From Acidimicrobiia bacterium (GTDB taxonomy: Bacteria; Actinomycetota; Acidimicrobiia; Acidimicrobiales; Aldehydirespiratoraceae), in assembly GCA_022821685.1 (NCBI GenBank), contig JAJEDD010000010.1:1-43326 (forward strand): a stretch of DNA of 43,326 nt. Direction: 5' to 3'. Positions 32,148-40,140 of the stretch are shown piece after piece. The translations under genes were made by a program, and so were the position numbers. Every line of letters begins with the position of its first letter. Within the stretch, counting starts at the first letter, position 1. The notes under the pieces were generated by a model that was given only the letters and a program-made list of their open reading frames with translations, was not told the origin of the DNA and searched no databases.

Positions 32148-33314
32148 GTGCGCCTAGGACTGCTGCGCGAATCCGATCCAGGGGAGAACCGCGTGGCGCT
32201 CGTCCCCGACGGCGTAGCTGCCATGGCCAAGCACGGCTGCACGATGCTAGTGGAGCAGGGCGCCGGATCGGGGGCCGGGATCGCCGACGATGCCTACCTC
32301 GACGCCGGCGCCTCGATAGTCGATTCCGCCGAGGTCGGCGCCGCGGATGTGATCGTGTCGGTCCGAGACCTGCCCGAGGGCCGGACCGGAGCGTCCTCCC
32401 CGGTGTTCGTGGGGGTGTTCGACCCGCTGTGGGCGCCCCAGCGGGCGCAGCGCCACGCCGCCGATGGGACCTGCGCCTTCTCGCTCGACCTGGTGCCGCG
32501 CATCACCCGGGCCCAGTCCATGGACGTGCTCTCGGCAATGGGCACCATCGCCGGCTATGAGGCGGTGCTGTTGGCCGCGGGCCGGCTGCCGCAGATGTTC
32601 CCGCTGATGATGACCGCGGCCGGCACTCTGGCCCCCGCCCGGGTGCTGGTGCTGGGCGCGGGAGTGGCTGGCCTCCAGGCCATCGCCACCGCCCGGCGCC
32701 TGGGCGCGGTGGTCGAGGGATACGACGTGCGACCGGCCGCGCTGGAGCAGATCCGCTCCATGGGCGCCCGAGCGGTGGAGATCGACCTGGAGGCGGCGGG
32801 CTCGACCGAGGACTCCGGCGGCTACGCCCGGGCCCAGAGCGACGACACCGCCGAGCGCCAGCGGGAGCTGCTGGCCCCCTACGTGGCCGCCTCCGATGTG
32901 GTCGTCACCACCGCGGCCATCCCCGGGCGGGCCTCGCCCCTGCTGATCACCGCGGCGATGGTCGATGCCATGGCCGCAGGCTCGGTGGTGGTCGATCTGG
33001 CCGCCGAGCGGGGCGGCAACTGCGAGGTTAGCGAGGCCGACGTCGAGGTTGACCGGGGCGGGGTGACCGTGCTGGCGCCCACCGACCTGGTGTCGCGCTG
33101 CGCCCGCCACGCCAGCCAGATGTTCTCGCGCACCCTCGTCAGCTTTCTGCGCCACCTCGCCCCCGAAGGCGGGGTAGACCTGCGCGACGACGAGATCCTG
33201 TCGGCCATGCTCGTCACCCGCGACGGCGCGGTGGTGCATCCTGGGGTGGCCGCAAACCTCGGAGCGGCGGAAACGCCCGAGGTGGCCGCAAACCTCGACG
33301 GATCGGAGGCCTAG
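32148..33314 (+). CDS. pntAA: NAD(P) transhydrogenase subunit alpha part 1
   Basis: 388 residues. It opens with LRESDPGENRVALVPDGVAAM, typical of the alanine dehydrogenase/PntA N-terminal domain, and the NAD-binding fold is VLVLGAGVAGLQAIATARRL with VEGYDVRPAA. RPAALEQIRSMGA and the QSDDTAERQRELLAPYVA mobile-loop region are conserved. It binds NAD(H) (domain I) and works with the membrane and NADP-binding subunits encoded just downstream. Start GTG 32148 gives MRLGLLRESDPGENR. The last 40 residues include a duplicated VAANL segment. Confidence 0.93.
   Translation: MRLGLLRESDPGENRVALVPDGVAAMAKHGCTMLVEQGAGSGAGIADDAYLDAGASIVDSAEVGAADVIVSVRDLPEGRTGASSPVFVGVFDPLWAPQRAQRHAADGTCAFSLDLVPRITRAQSMDVLSAMGTIAGYEAVLLAAGRLPQMFPLMMTAAGTLAPARVLVLGAGVAGLQAIATARRLGAVVEGYDVRPAALEQIRSMGARAVEIDLEAAGSTEDSGGYARAQSDDTAERQRELLAPYVAASDVVVTTAAIPGRASPLLITAAMVDAMAAGSVVVDLAAERGGNCEVSEADVEVDRGGVTVLAPTDLVSRCARHASQMFSRTLVSFLRHLAPEGGVDLRDDEILSAMLVTRDGAVVHPGVAANLGAAETPEVAANLDGSEA
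33244..33297 (+). repeat. 36-bp-spaced duplication at the 3' end of pntAA
   Basis: GGTGGCCGCAAACCTCG (from about 33245) and again from about 33281: a direct duplication with 36-bp period giving two VAANL segments in the protein's last 20 residues. It keeps the frame. Confidence 0.7.
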
Positions 33315-33318
33315 GACG

Positions 33319-33636
33319 ATGGATCTGCTGGTGGCGGTGACCCTGTTCGCGCTGGCCGTGTTCTTGGGCGTCGAGTTGATCACCAAGGTTCCGCCCACCC
33401 TGCACACGCCGCTGATGTCGGGGTCCAACGCCATCTCGGGCATCACCGTGGTGGGCGCCCTGGTGGCGGCCGGCGCCAACCATCACGCCTTCACCACCGT
33501 GCTCGGCTTCGCGGCGGTGACCCTGGCCATGATCAACGTGGTCGGCGGCTTCATGGTGACGCACCGGATGCTGCACATGTTCGGCCCGAAGCGTCGCCGC
33601 GACCCAGCCCCCGGCTCCGGCGACGGCGATTCGTGA
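33319..33636 (+). CDS. pntAB: NAD(P) transhydrogenase subunit alpha part 2 (membrane)
   Basis: 105 residues. Three hydrophobic segments (LLVAVTLFALAVFLGVELI, AISGITVVGALVAAGAN, FAAVTLAMINVVGGFMVT) with KVPPTLHTPLMSGSNAISG, the conserved turn of domain II. It forms part of the proton channel of the energy-linked transhydrogenase. ATG 33319 lies 4 nt after the pntAA stop, and its TGA overlaps the start of pntB. Confidence 0.92.
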   Translation: MDLLVAVTLFALAVFLGVELITKVPPTLHTPLMSGSNAISGITVVGALVAAGANHHAFTTVLGFAAVTLAMINVVGGFMVTHRMLHMFGPKRRRDPAPGSGDGDS

Positions 33637-35012
33637 TGGACGATTGGACCACCCTCGGCTATCTCGCCTCGGCGGTGCTGTTCATCCTCGGCCTCAAGCG
33701 GCTGAGCCGGCCCCGCACCGCGGTGCGCGGCAACCAGTTCGGTGCGGCGGGGATGCTCATCGCGGTGGTGGTTACCCTCGCCGACAACGCCATCTTGGGC
33801 TTCGAGTGGATCGTCGCCGGCCTGATCCTGGGCGCAGCGGTGGGAGCGGTGCTGGCCGTTCGAGTGCAGATGACGGCCATGCCCGAACTGGTGGCGCTGT
33901 TCAACGGCTTCGGCGGGGGCGCCTCGGTGCTGGTGGCGTCGGCTTCGTACATCGAGGCGGGCGACCTGGCCACCGACTCGCCCCGACTGTCGGCCGCAGC
34001 TGCGCTGGCCGCCCTGATCGGCGCGGTGACCTTCACCGGCAGCCTCATCGCCTTCGGCAAGCTGCGGGAGGCGCTGCGGTGGTCGGGCTTCCCCGGCATG
34101 CGGATCGTGAGCGTGACCGCGGCTGCAGCCACCGTGGTGTTCGCAATCCTGATGATCGCCGATCCCGCCAACCCGCTGTGGCTGTGGCTGCTGGTGGCCG
34201 TCGGGGCCGTGCTCGGCGTGCTGGTGGTCTCCCCCATCGGCGGCGCCGACATGCCGGTGGTGATCGCGCTGTTGAACTCGCTGTCGGGCATGGCCGCGGT
34301 GGCGGCCGGATTCGTGCTCGACAACTCACTGCTGATCATTGCCGGGTCGCTGGTGGGCGCCAGCGGCCTGATCCTCACCCAGATCATGTGCGTGGCCATG
34401 AACCGGTCGCTGCTGGCGGTGATGTTCAGCCCGGCCCCCTCGGGCGCGGGCGGTCCCAGCGCCGACGACGTGTACGCGGGCAAGGTCCGCTCGACCTCGC
34501 CCGACGATGTGGCCATGCTGCTGGAGGCGGCCGAGCGGGTGGCCATCGTTCCCGGCTACGGGATGGCGGTGGCCCAGGCCCAGCACGCGGTGCGCGATCT
34601 GTCGCGGCGCCTCACCGAGCGCGGCGCGGAGGTGGTGTTCGGCATCCATCCGGTGGCGGGCCGGATGCCGGGCCACATGAACGTGCTGCTGGCCGAGGCC
34701 GAGATCTCCTACGAGCGCCTGGTGGAGATGGACGACATCAACCCGACCTTCGAGCAGACCGACGTGACCATCGTCATCGGGGCCAACGACGTGGTCAACC
34801 CGGTGGCCCGCACCGACTCCTCCAGCCCGATCGCGGGCATGCCCATCCTCGACGTCGACAAGAGCGGCGTGGTGGTGATCATCAAGCGCAGCCTCAGCCC
34901 CGGCTTCGCGGGCATCCCCAACCCGCTGTTCGCCAGCGACAACTCGCTGATGCTCTTCGGCGACGGCCGTGAGGCGGTAGTAGGCATCACCAAGGCCCTA
35001 CAGGAGATCTGA
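33636..35012 (+). CDS. pntB: NAD(P) transhydrogenase subunit beta
   Basis: 458 residues (ATG 33636, TGATG overlap; GTG 33633 is possible). The N-terminal half has eight or nine membrane segments with the conserved MPELVALFNGFGGGAS and GADMPVVIALLNSLSGMAA. The C-terminal NADP-binding domain III has IVPGYGMAVAQAQHAVRDL, FGIHPVAGRMPGHMNVLLAE, VVIIKRSLSPGFAGI and NPLFASDNSLMLFGD. With pntAA and pntAB it makes the complete proton-translocating enzyme that forms NADPH from NADH. Confidence 0.95.
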   Translation: MDDWTTLGYLASAVLFILGLKRLSRPRTAVRGNQFGAAGMLIAVVVTLADNAILGFEWIVAGLILGAAVGAVLAVRVQMTAMPELVALFNGFGGGASVLVASASYIEAGDLATDSPRLSAAAALAALIGAVTFTGSLIAFGKLREALRWSGFPGMRIVSVTAAAATVVFAILMIADPANPLWLWLLVAVGAVLGVLVVSPIGGADMPVVIALLNSLSGMAAVAAGFVLDNSLLIIAGSLVGASGLILTQIMCVAMNRSLLAVMFSPAPSGAGGPSADDVYAGKVRSTSPDDVAMLLEAAERVAIVPGYGMAVAQAQHAVRDLSRRLTERGAEVVFGIHPVAGRMPGHMNVLLAEAEISYERLVEMDDINPTFEQTDVTIVIGANDVVNPVARTDSSSPIAGMPILDVDKSGVVVIIKRSLSPGFAGIPNPLFASDNSLMLFGDGREAVVGITKALQEI

Positions 35013-35088
35013 CCGCCTCAATACACGGTTGGATCAGCACCGGCGCCGACGCACAATGCCAGTGCCGGAGTGCCCTCCTGTTCCCAAG

Positions 35089-35207
35089 CCAGAGGCCGAG
35101 CTTGCGAGGCCGTGGCCCGAGCGGCCCGTGAGCGCAGCGAACAAGAGCGGGAATGACCCCGCTGCGACGCGACGGCCCAGATCCCCATTGCGCTCGCTCG
35201 TCGTCCG
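35089..35207 (+). repeat. Dispersed repeat, copy 12, in the pntB-trpB gap
   Basis: Forward copy lacking the middle: AGAGGCCGAGCTTGCGAGGC, CGTGGCCCGAGCGGCCCGTG, AGCGCAGCGAACAAGAGCGG, GAATGACCCCGCTGCGACGC and TTGCGCTCGCTCG. It lies between convergent pntB and trpB. Nothing else is seen in the 296-bp gap. Confidence 0.88.
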
Positions 35208-35308
35208 CTCTGCCATGGGGGTGCTCCGGCACCTGGTTCTGCCCGTTGGGTCGAACCTGCGATTCAGGTTAGCCGCTGCGGTCCAGGAACGTCCAGCGCT
35301 CAGGCGGA

Positions 35309-36679
35309 TCAGGCGAGCACGGGCACTGCCTGCATCGATTGGGCCAGGGCCTCGTCGGACAGGTCAAAATCGAGCACAACATCGGCGATGTAGTCCTCGT
35401 AGGCGGCCAGGTCTAGGTGGCCGTGGCCGCACAGCGCGGTGAGGATGGTCTTGGACTGGCCGGACTCCTTGCAGGCCAGCGCCTCGCGGATGGCCGCGGC
35501 CAGGGCGTGGGTGGGCTCGGGCGCGGGCACGATCCCCTCAGTGCGGGCGAACTGCAGACCGGCCGCGAAGCACTCGTTCTGGTCTATGGCCACCGCCTCG
35601 GTGAGGCCGAGCTCGTAGACGTGGGAAATCAGCGGCGACATGCCGTGGTAGCGCAGACCGCCGGCGTGGATCGGGTCGGGGATGAACCCGTGGCCCAGCG
35701 TGTGCATCTTCAGCAGCGGGGTGGTGCAGGCGGTGTCGCCGAAGTCGTAGCGGTACTCGCCCCGGGTGAGCGACGGGCAGGCGGCCGGCTCCACGCAGCG
35801 GATCACCGGCGACATGTTCCCGGCCAGCTTCTCGCGCAAGAACGGCAGGGCCAGCCCGCCGAAGTTGGATCCGCCGCCGGTGCAGCCCACCAGCACGTCG
35901 GGGGTCTCCCCCACCATGGCCAGCTGGCGCAGGGCCTCCTCGCCGATGATCGTCTGGTGCAGGATCACATGGTTGAGCACGCTTCCCAGCGCGTAGCGCA
36001 CCGCGGGGTCGGCGGCCGCCACCGAGATCGCCTCAGAGATGGCGATGCCCAACGAGCCGTGATGGTCGGGGTCGTCGGCCAGCAGGCTGCGGCCGTACTC
36101 GGTGACCGTCGACGGGCTGGGATGCACCGTCGCCCCCCACACCTCCATCATCGTCTTGCGGTAGGGCTTCTGGCGGTACGAGGCGGCCACCTGCCAGACC
36201 TCGCACTCCATGCCGTACTGGGCGCAGGCGAAGGCCAGGGCGCTGCCCCACTGCCCCGCACCGGTCTCGGTGGTGAGCTTGGTCACGCCCTCGGAGTGGT
36301 TGTAGAACGCCTGGGCCACCGCGGTGTTGGGCTTGTGCGACCCGGCCGGGCTGGCGCCCTCGTACTTGTAGAAGATCTTGGCCGGCGTGTCGAGGGCCTG
36401 CTCGAGGCGGCGGGCCCGGAACAGCGGGCTGGGCCGCCACAGGCGCAGCACGTCGATCACCCCGCCGGGGATGTCCACATAGGAGTCGCCGGTCACCTCC
36501 TGCAGGATCAGCCCCATGGGGAACAGCGGGGCCAGATCGTCGGGTCCGGCCGGCTCCAAGGTGCCCGGGTGCAGCGGCGGGGGCGGCGGCTCGGGCAGGT
36601 CGGGAATCACGTTGTACCACTGGGTCGGCATCTCCGATTCGGGAAGCATCACGCGGTAGTAGTCATCGGCCATCGCCAT
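35309..36679 (-). CDS. trpB: Tryptophan synthase beta chain, TrpB2 type
   Basis: 456 residues from ATG 36679, 6 nt after AAAGGA. PLP lysine is in GSHKPNTA (K116), the catalytic glutamate in [12 protein letters not shown] (E138), and the phosphate loop is [11 protein letters not shown]. The long N-terminal extension with [12 protein letters not shown] and [18 protein letters not shown] region, and length over 430 residues, define the TrpB2 subgroup, which is usually not encoded with trpA. It makes tryptophan from indole and serine, or may serve as a serine deaminase-like or indole-salvage enzyme. No trpA is nearby. Confidence 0.92.
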   Translation of the reverse strand: MAMADDYYRVMLPESEMPTQWYNVIPDLPEPPPPPLHPGTLEPAGPDDLAPLFPMGLILQEVTGDSYVDIPGGVIDVLRLWRPSPLFRARRLEQALDTPAKIFYKYEGASPAGSHKPNTAVAQAFYNHSEGVTKLTTETGAGQWGSALAFACAQYGMECEVWQVAASYRQKPYRKTMMEVWGATVHPSPSTVTEYGRSLLADDPDHHGSLGIAISEAISVAAADPAVRYALGSVLNHVILHQTIIGEEALRQLAMVGETPDVLVGCTGGGSNFGGLALPFLREKLAGNMSPVIRCVEPAACPSLTRGEYRYDFGDTACTTPLLKMHTLGHGFIPDPIHAGGLRYHGMSPLISHVYELGLTEAVAIDQNECFAAGLQFARTEGIVPAPEPTHALAAAIREALACKESGQSKTILTALCGHGHLDLAAYEDYIADVVLDFDLSDEALAQSMQAVPVLA

Positions 36680-36806
36680 AGTCCTTTCGGTGCGGCCCGC
36701 AGATTGACGGGCTGAGATTAGCCTCGATGCGCCCGCGGGGGTCGGGGCCGTGGGGACTCACGATCCGAAGTCGGCCATTCACTTCGGTCTGTCGGGTCTG
36801 CCACCG

Positions 36807-36881
36807 TGGGCGCGGAGGGACTCGAACCCCCGGCCTCTTCCTTGTAAGGGAAGCGCTCTGAACCACCTGAGCTACGCGCCC
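36807..36881 (-). tRNA. tRNA-Val (anticodon TAC)
   Basis: 75 nt. The acceptor GGGCGCG pairs with CGCGCCC (discriminator A). D arm GTAGCTCAGGTGGTTCAGAGC, split here as GTAGCTCAG and AGAGC; anticodon arm CTTCC-CTTACAA-GGAAG with TAC; T arm GGGGGTTCGAGTCCCTC. CCA is not encoded. It lies upstream of trpB on the same strand. Confidence 0.95.
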
Positions 36882-36959
36882 GCCTCGCTGAGCCTAACCC
36901 CCGACTCTGGCGGCGAAGAGTCCGTGTCGCAAGTCCCCGAGACTGTCGGACCGATGTTG

Positions 36960-36965
36960 TAGTGT
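36960..36965 (+). promoter_or_regulatory. -10-like hexamer TAGTGT for the DUF4389 gene
   Basis: TAGTGT ends 6 nt before ATG 36972, matching the leaderless-type layout seen elsewhere in the window. Confidence 0.45.
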
Positions 36966-36971
36966 GCCCCC

Positions 36972-37655
36972 ATGAGCTATCCAGCCACTATGACTGTCGA
37001 GCGGCCCGAGCGGATGGCCAACTGGCGTCCCATCGGGAACATGATCCTCGCGCTGCCGCACTACGTGATTCTGAACACCGTGTTGGCGGCAGCGGCCAGC
37101 GTCACCGCGGTGGTGGCCTGGTTCGCGGTGCTGTTCACCGGGAAGCTGCCGCCGGGCATCGCTGCGTTCCACGCCACCTATGTGCGCTACAGGGCTCGCA
37201 CCTTTTCCTACATGGCGTTCCTCACCGACACATATCCACCCTTCGATTTCAGCCCCTCCACCGACGATCCGGGCGGCGCGGGAATAACGGTCGGCTTCTC
37301 GCCCAAGCTGGAGGGTCGGAACCGGCTGATGGTGCTGTTCCGGTTCATCGTGCCGTTCGCCTGGCTGACGCTGATCGGCATGATGGGACCCGCCTACGGG
37401 TTCGAGCTCCCCGCGTGGGGATGGATCGTGGCGCTGGTGCTGGGCGCCGTACTGATTCCCGCCGCGGTGTTCTCGACGCTCGCCTGGGTGGTCAGCAACG
37501 TGGCCGCGGTTATCGGGGCGGTGGCGGTGATCTTCACCGGCCGCTGGCCGGCGATCCTGTTCCGGCTGACTGCCGGCTGGGTGCGCGTCGATGCCCGGCT
37601 GTGGGCCTACTCGATGCTGCTAACCGACAAGTACCCGCCGTTCTCGATGGACTGA
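36972..37655 (+). CDS. DUF4389-type membrane protein
   Basis: 227 residues. Two related halves: each has membrane spans followed by a conserved hydrophilic motif, RYRARTFSYMAFLTDTYPPF in the first and RVDARLWAYSMLLTDKYPPF at the C-terminus. Spans include MILALPHYVILNTVLAAAAS and LVLGAVLIPAAVFSTLAWVV. The paired R...Y..LLTD.YPPF motif is typical of DUF4389 proteins in actinobacteria. Function unknown. Confidence 0.8.
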   Translation: MSYPATMTVERPERMANWRPIGNMILALPHYVILNTVLAAAASVTAVVAWFAVLFTGKLPPGIAAFHATYVRYRARTFSYMAFLTDTYPPFDFSPSTDDPGGAGITVGFSPKLEGRNRLMVLFRFIVPFAWLTLIGMMGPAYGFELPAWGWIVALVLGAVLIPAAVFSTLAWVVSNVAAVIGAVAVIFTGRWPAILFRLTAGWVRVDARLWAYSMLLTDKYPPFSMD

Positions 37656-37670
37656 ACCGGGCTGAGTGGA

Positions 37671-37688
37671 CGGCCGAGTTGTCGGCCG
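37671..37688. terminator. Terminator hairpin between convergent genes
   Basis: CGGCCGA (37671-37677), loop GTTG, TCGGCCG (37682-37688): a perfect 7-bp stem 15 nt after the DUF4389 stop and touching the 3' end of the convergent inositol-phosphatase-like gene. Confidence 0.6.
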
Positions 37689-37689
37689 C

Positions 37690-38454
37690 TCATTTCTGCT
37701 CTGACTGTGGGTCGGTGCCGGTCAGACGGCTGCAGGAGTCGAGCAGGTCGGTCAGGAGTTCCGGGGTGGCGGCCACCGGAGACCGTCGGGCCGTGTGGCT
37801 GATCGCGACCAGGTCGCGGCCCGCACGGTCGACGACGTCGACCCCGGCCTCCCGACACACCAGCAGGGCGCCCAGGTAGTCCCAGGAGCCCAGTCCCGAC
37901 GGCGAGAAGTCGATGTAGCCGTCGAGGCGTCCGGCGGCCACCGCGCACAGCTCCAGCGCAGCCGCCCCCAGCATCCGCACCTGAGCCCAGCCGCCCCAGC
38001 CGGGAGGCAGGCCGTTGGCGGCGACGATCGCAGCGCTCAGCGGACGCTCCGGCCTGGGGGCCAGCCGTATCCCGTCGCAGTGGGCGCCGCCGCCGAGCAG
38101 GGCCTCGAAGCGCTCGCCGCGGCCGTGGTCGTGCACCACCGCGGCCACCGGGACGCCGTCGTCCACTGCGCAGATGCTGGTGGCGAAGTACCGGATCCCT
38201 CGGGAGGCGTTGGTGGAGCCGTCCACCGGGTCGAGCACGGCCACCGCCCCGTCACCGGACTCGAGGCCGCTCTCCTCGCTGAGCACCCGCAGCCCGCCGC
38301 CGCGCAGCACCGCGGTGGCGGCCTCGTCGGCGGCCAGGTCGAAGCCGTACTGGCCCGGCTTGCGGCCGGTGGGGCTCCAGTCGGCGCACTCGGCCAGAGC
38401 CTCGACCGCGGCGTCGGCGGCGGCATTGAGCACATCGAGAAAGCGGCGCGACAT
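37690..38454 (-). CDS. Inositol monophosphatase family protein
   Basis: 254 residues from ATG 38454. Metal-binding motifs of the family: YGFDLAADEAAT, VLSEESGLESG, VLDPVDGSTNASRGI, and the C-terminal GSWDYLGALLVCREAGVDV. These give the E, D, D, D cluster that binds two or three Mg ions. Substrates in the family include inositol 1-phosphate, histidinol phosphate and 3'-phosphoadenosine 5'-phosphate; the sequence does not decide among them. The order with a PimB-like enzyme elsewhere fits inositol use for phosphatidylinositol lipids. Confidence 0.87.
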   Translation of the reverse strand: MSRRFLDVLNAAADAAVEALAECADWSPTGRKPGQYGFDLAADEAATAVLRGGGLRVLSEESGLESGDGAVAVLDPVDGSTNASRGIRYFATSICAVDDGVPVAAVVHDHGRGERFEALLGGGAHCDGIRLAPRPERPLSAAIVAANGLPPGWGGWAQVRMLGAAALELCAVAAGRLDGYIDFSPSGLGSWDYLGALLVCREAGVDVVDRAGRDLVAISHTARRSPVAATPELLTDLLDSCSRLTGTDPQSEQK

Positions 38455-38654
38455 CGACGCCAGTGAACCAGGCCAGCAGCCAGCGCGCACCGCCCGCGTG
38501 CGTCGCCCGTGCTCTGGAGGGCCGAAGATGCATAGAGTTCCGGCTTGGTCGCTTGATCGTGCATATGCGACCAGAACAGGAACAGCTATTGTCATGTCGC
38601 TCAGAAGCCGAGCGAACAGGGCGTGAGCCGCCGTCCGATACAAGGGGGATCTGG

Positions 38655-39224
38655 GTGTCGCTGATCGATCTGCACGGATTCGTCGCCAATCTCAAGGACC
38701 ATGTGTCCGAGCATGGCTTCCATGTGCACGGCGACCGTCACTTCGTGGAGACCTACTCCAACCGCCAGACGTGGGAGGTCGATCTGCATCCCGACGACGC
38801 CTGCGGCGGGCCACTGGACATGGTGCTGTGCCTCGAGGCCGAGGCCCGCACCTTGCTGACCTTCGAGGACGACGTGAACAGCCGGCCCGAGGAAGACGAC
38901 CCCGACGATGCCATCACCGTGCCTTTGACGCTGAGCTTTGTGCTCCCGCCGCTGCACTTGGGCCCGGACCTGCTGGTGCTCGCCACCGATCTCGCCGCCA
39001 TCGGCGGCCCCGAGCTGCCGTTGCAGGTGTCGGCGATCGATCGGGTGGCGGCCGTGACCGACGCCGCCGAACAGACCGTCAACATCGACGGCCGCATCGA
39101 ACTGGCCCTCAGCCGGATCTACCTGGGGCAGGACCTCGAGGTGCTGTGCGACATGCTCGACCGGGCCCGCAACGTGTGCGAGTTCCTGCTCGACCGGGCC
39201 CCTGCCTGGCTGGGAGAGCTGTAA
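38655..39224 (+). CDS. Hypothetical protein, acidic, 189 residues
   Basis: Start GTG 38655 is preceded by AAGGGGGATCT, a good ribosome binding site. The protein starts VSLIDLHGFVANLKDHVSEH and is rich in Asp, Glu, Leu and His with no signal peptide. Mid-region LDMVLCLEAEARTLLTFEDD and the end DMLDRARNVCEFLLDRAPAW look like a small alpha/beta domain. I do not recognise the family; homologues adjacent to inositol-phosphatase genes are expected in related genomes. Its TAA overlaps the first bases of a repeat copy. Confidence 0.7.
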   Translation: MSLIDLHGFVANLKDHVSEHGFHVHGDRHFVETYSNRQTWEVDLHPDDACGGPLDMVLCLEAEARTLLTFEDDVNSRPEEDDPDDAITVPLTLSFVLPPLHLGPDLLVLATDLAAIGGPELPLQVSAIDRVAAVTDAAEQTVNIDGRIELALSRIYLGQDLEVLCDMLDRARNVCEFLLDRAPAWLGEL

Positions 39225-39374
39225 GAGCCCGAGCGAATAGGCGAGCGATTGCGGCCCATGCGGGCGAGGCCGTGGGCTGTGATGCCGAGGTTTGGGCGGC
39301 CGGTGAGCGCAGCGAACATGAGCGGGAATGACCCCGCTGCGACGCCACCGGCTCTCACCTCGTTGCGCGCTCTG
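39222..39374 (+). repeat. Dispersed ~150-bp repeat, copy 13 (near full length)
   Basis: The most complete forward copy: AGAGCCCGAGCGAATAGGCG, CGGCCCATGCGGGCGAGGCC, GTGGGCTGTGATGCCGAGG, TTTGGGCGGCCGGTGAGCGC, AGCGAACATGAGCGGGAATG, ACCCCGCTGCGACGC and GTTGCGCGCTCTG. Its start provides the TAA of the upstream gene. Confidence 0.92.
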
Positions 39375-39401
39375 TAGGAGGCGGAGCGACTTCGCTGACG
39401 C

Positions 39402-39857
39402 TCAGGAGGTGGAGAGCTTTCTGAGCGTTTCCAGCGCCCGGTCGGCGTGGATGCGCATGTTCAGCTCGGACCGCACCGACGCCAACACCATGCCGTCGCC
39501 GCCGATCACGAAGGTCTTTCGCTTGTTGGGCAGGATGCCGCGGCGGACCACGCCGCAGCGGCGCGCGATGCGGCGGTCCGGGTCCGACAGCAGCGGGAAG
39601 CCCAGAGCGTTGGCATCCGCGAACTCCAATTGCCGATCAACCTGATCGGCGCTGATTCCCACGATGATGGCCCCGAGTTCGGCGAACTCTGCCGTCAGGT
39701 CGCGAAAATGGCAGCTCTGGCGGGTTCAACCAGCCGTCATCGCCTTGGGGTAGAAGTACATCACAACCGGGCCGATTTCGAGCAGGTCGCGCAGGCGAAC
39801 GATGTTGCCATGCTGGTCCAGCGCCTCAAAGTCTGGAGCTATGTCACCAACGCGCAC
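39402..39857 (-). CDS. bcp: Peroxiredoxin (BCP/PrxQ type), probable selenoprotein with in-frame UGA at the peroxidatic residue
   Basis: 151 residues if TGA 39728-39726 is read through. GTG 39857 follows GGAGGA by 5 nt. Residues 1-43 read VRVGDIAPDFEALDQHGNIV then LRDLLEIGPVVMYFYPKAMTAG; codon 44 is TGA; then TRQSCHFRDLTAEFAELGA and a full C-terminal domain (VVRRGILPNKRKTFVIGGDG). In BCP enzymes the peroxidatic Cys follows TPG and the resolving Cys is five residues on: here U44 and C49 fit exactly. Both halves are in one frame with no other defect, so selenocysteine replacing Cys is the best reading. Sec peroxiredoxins are known. No sel genes are in the window, so a TGC-to-TGA mutation remains possible. 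Confidence 0.75.
39689..39714 (-). promoter_or_regulatory. Stem-loop downstream of the UGA, candidate SECIS
   Basis: After UGA and 11 nt, CTGCC (39714-39710) can pair with GGCAG (39693-39689) around a 16-nt loop, ATTTTCGCGACCTGAC, in the translated strand. A U-A and U-G pair could extend it. The distance from UGA (loop begins at +17) is in the bacterial SECIS range, but the loop is large and does not start with G, so support is modest. Confidence 0.3.
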
Positions 39858-39862
39858 TGGCG

Positions 39863-39868
39863 TCCTCC
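39863..39868 (-). promoter_or_regulatory. Ribosome binding site deciding the peroxiredoxin start
   Basis: GGAGGA (minus strand) with spacer CGCCA before GTG 39857, 11 nt after the end of the tRNA gene. This strong site argues that the gene is expressed, possibly from the tRNA promoter, and is not a decayed fragment. Confidence 0.7.
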
Positions 39869-39879
39869 GGCGTCGCCAG

Positions 39880-39952
<73 letters not shown>

Positions 39953-40008
39953 GCCCCGACCCTACCCCGCCGGCCCACAGCCCGACCTCGGGCCAAAGGA
40001 AGATCAAC

Positions 40009-40075
40009 TTGTTCGCTCACTCACGGGTCGCTCGGGCCACGGCCTCCCCCGCTCGGACTGGATTCTCTCACAGAT
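40009..40075 (-). repeat. Dispersed repeat, copy 14 (partial)
   Basis: Reverse fragment with TTGTTCGCTCACTCACGGGT, CGCTCGGGCCACGGCCTCCC and CTCGGACTGGATTCTCTCA. It is more diverged than other copies and lies upstream of the methyltransferase gene. Confidence 0.65.
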
Positions 40076-40140
40076 GCAAAGCAACGATGGGAGCGGTCAG
40101 GGCTGCCGCGCGTAAGGTGCTCACGGATGCGAGACTACCG

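Noticed and set aside
39402..39662. Peroxiredoxin fragment starting at 39662 as a complete short gene
   Set aside because: It would lack the active site; the upstream half lies in the same frame with a strong ribosome binding site, so the gene starts at 39857.
39726..39728. UGA reassigned to Trp or Gly in this organism
   Set aside because: Many genes here end in TGA at the expected place and Trp is encoded by TGG throughout, so the standard code holds.
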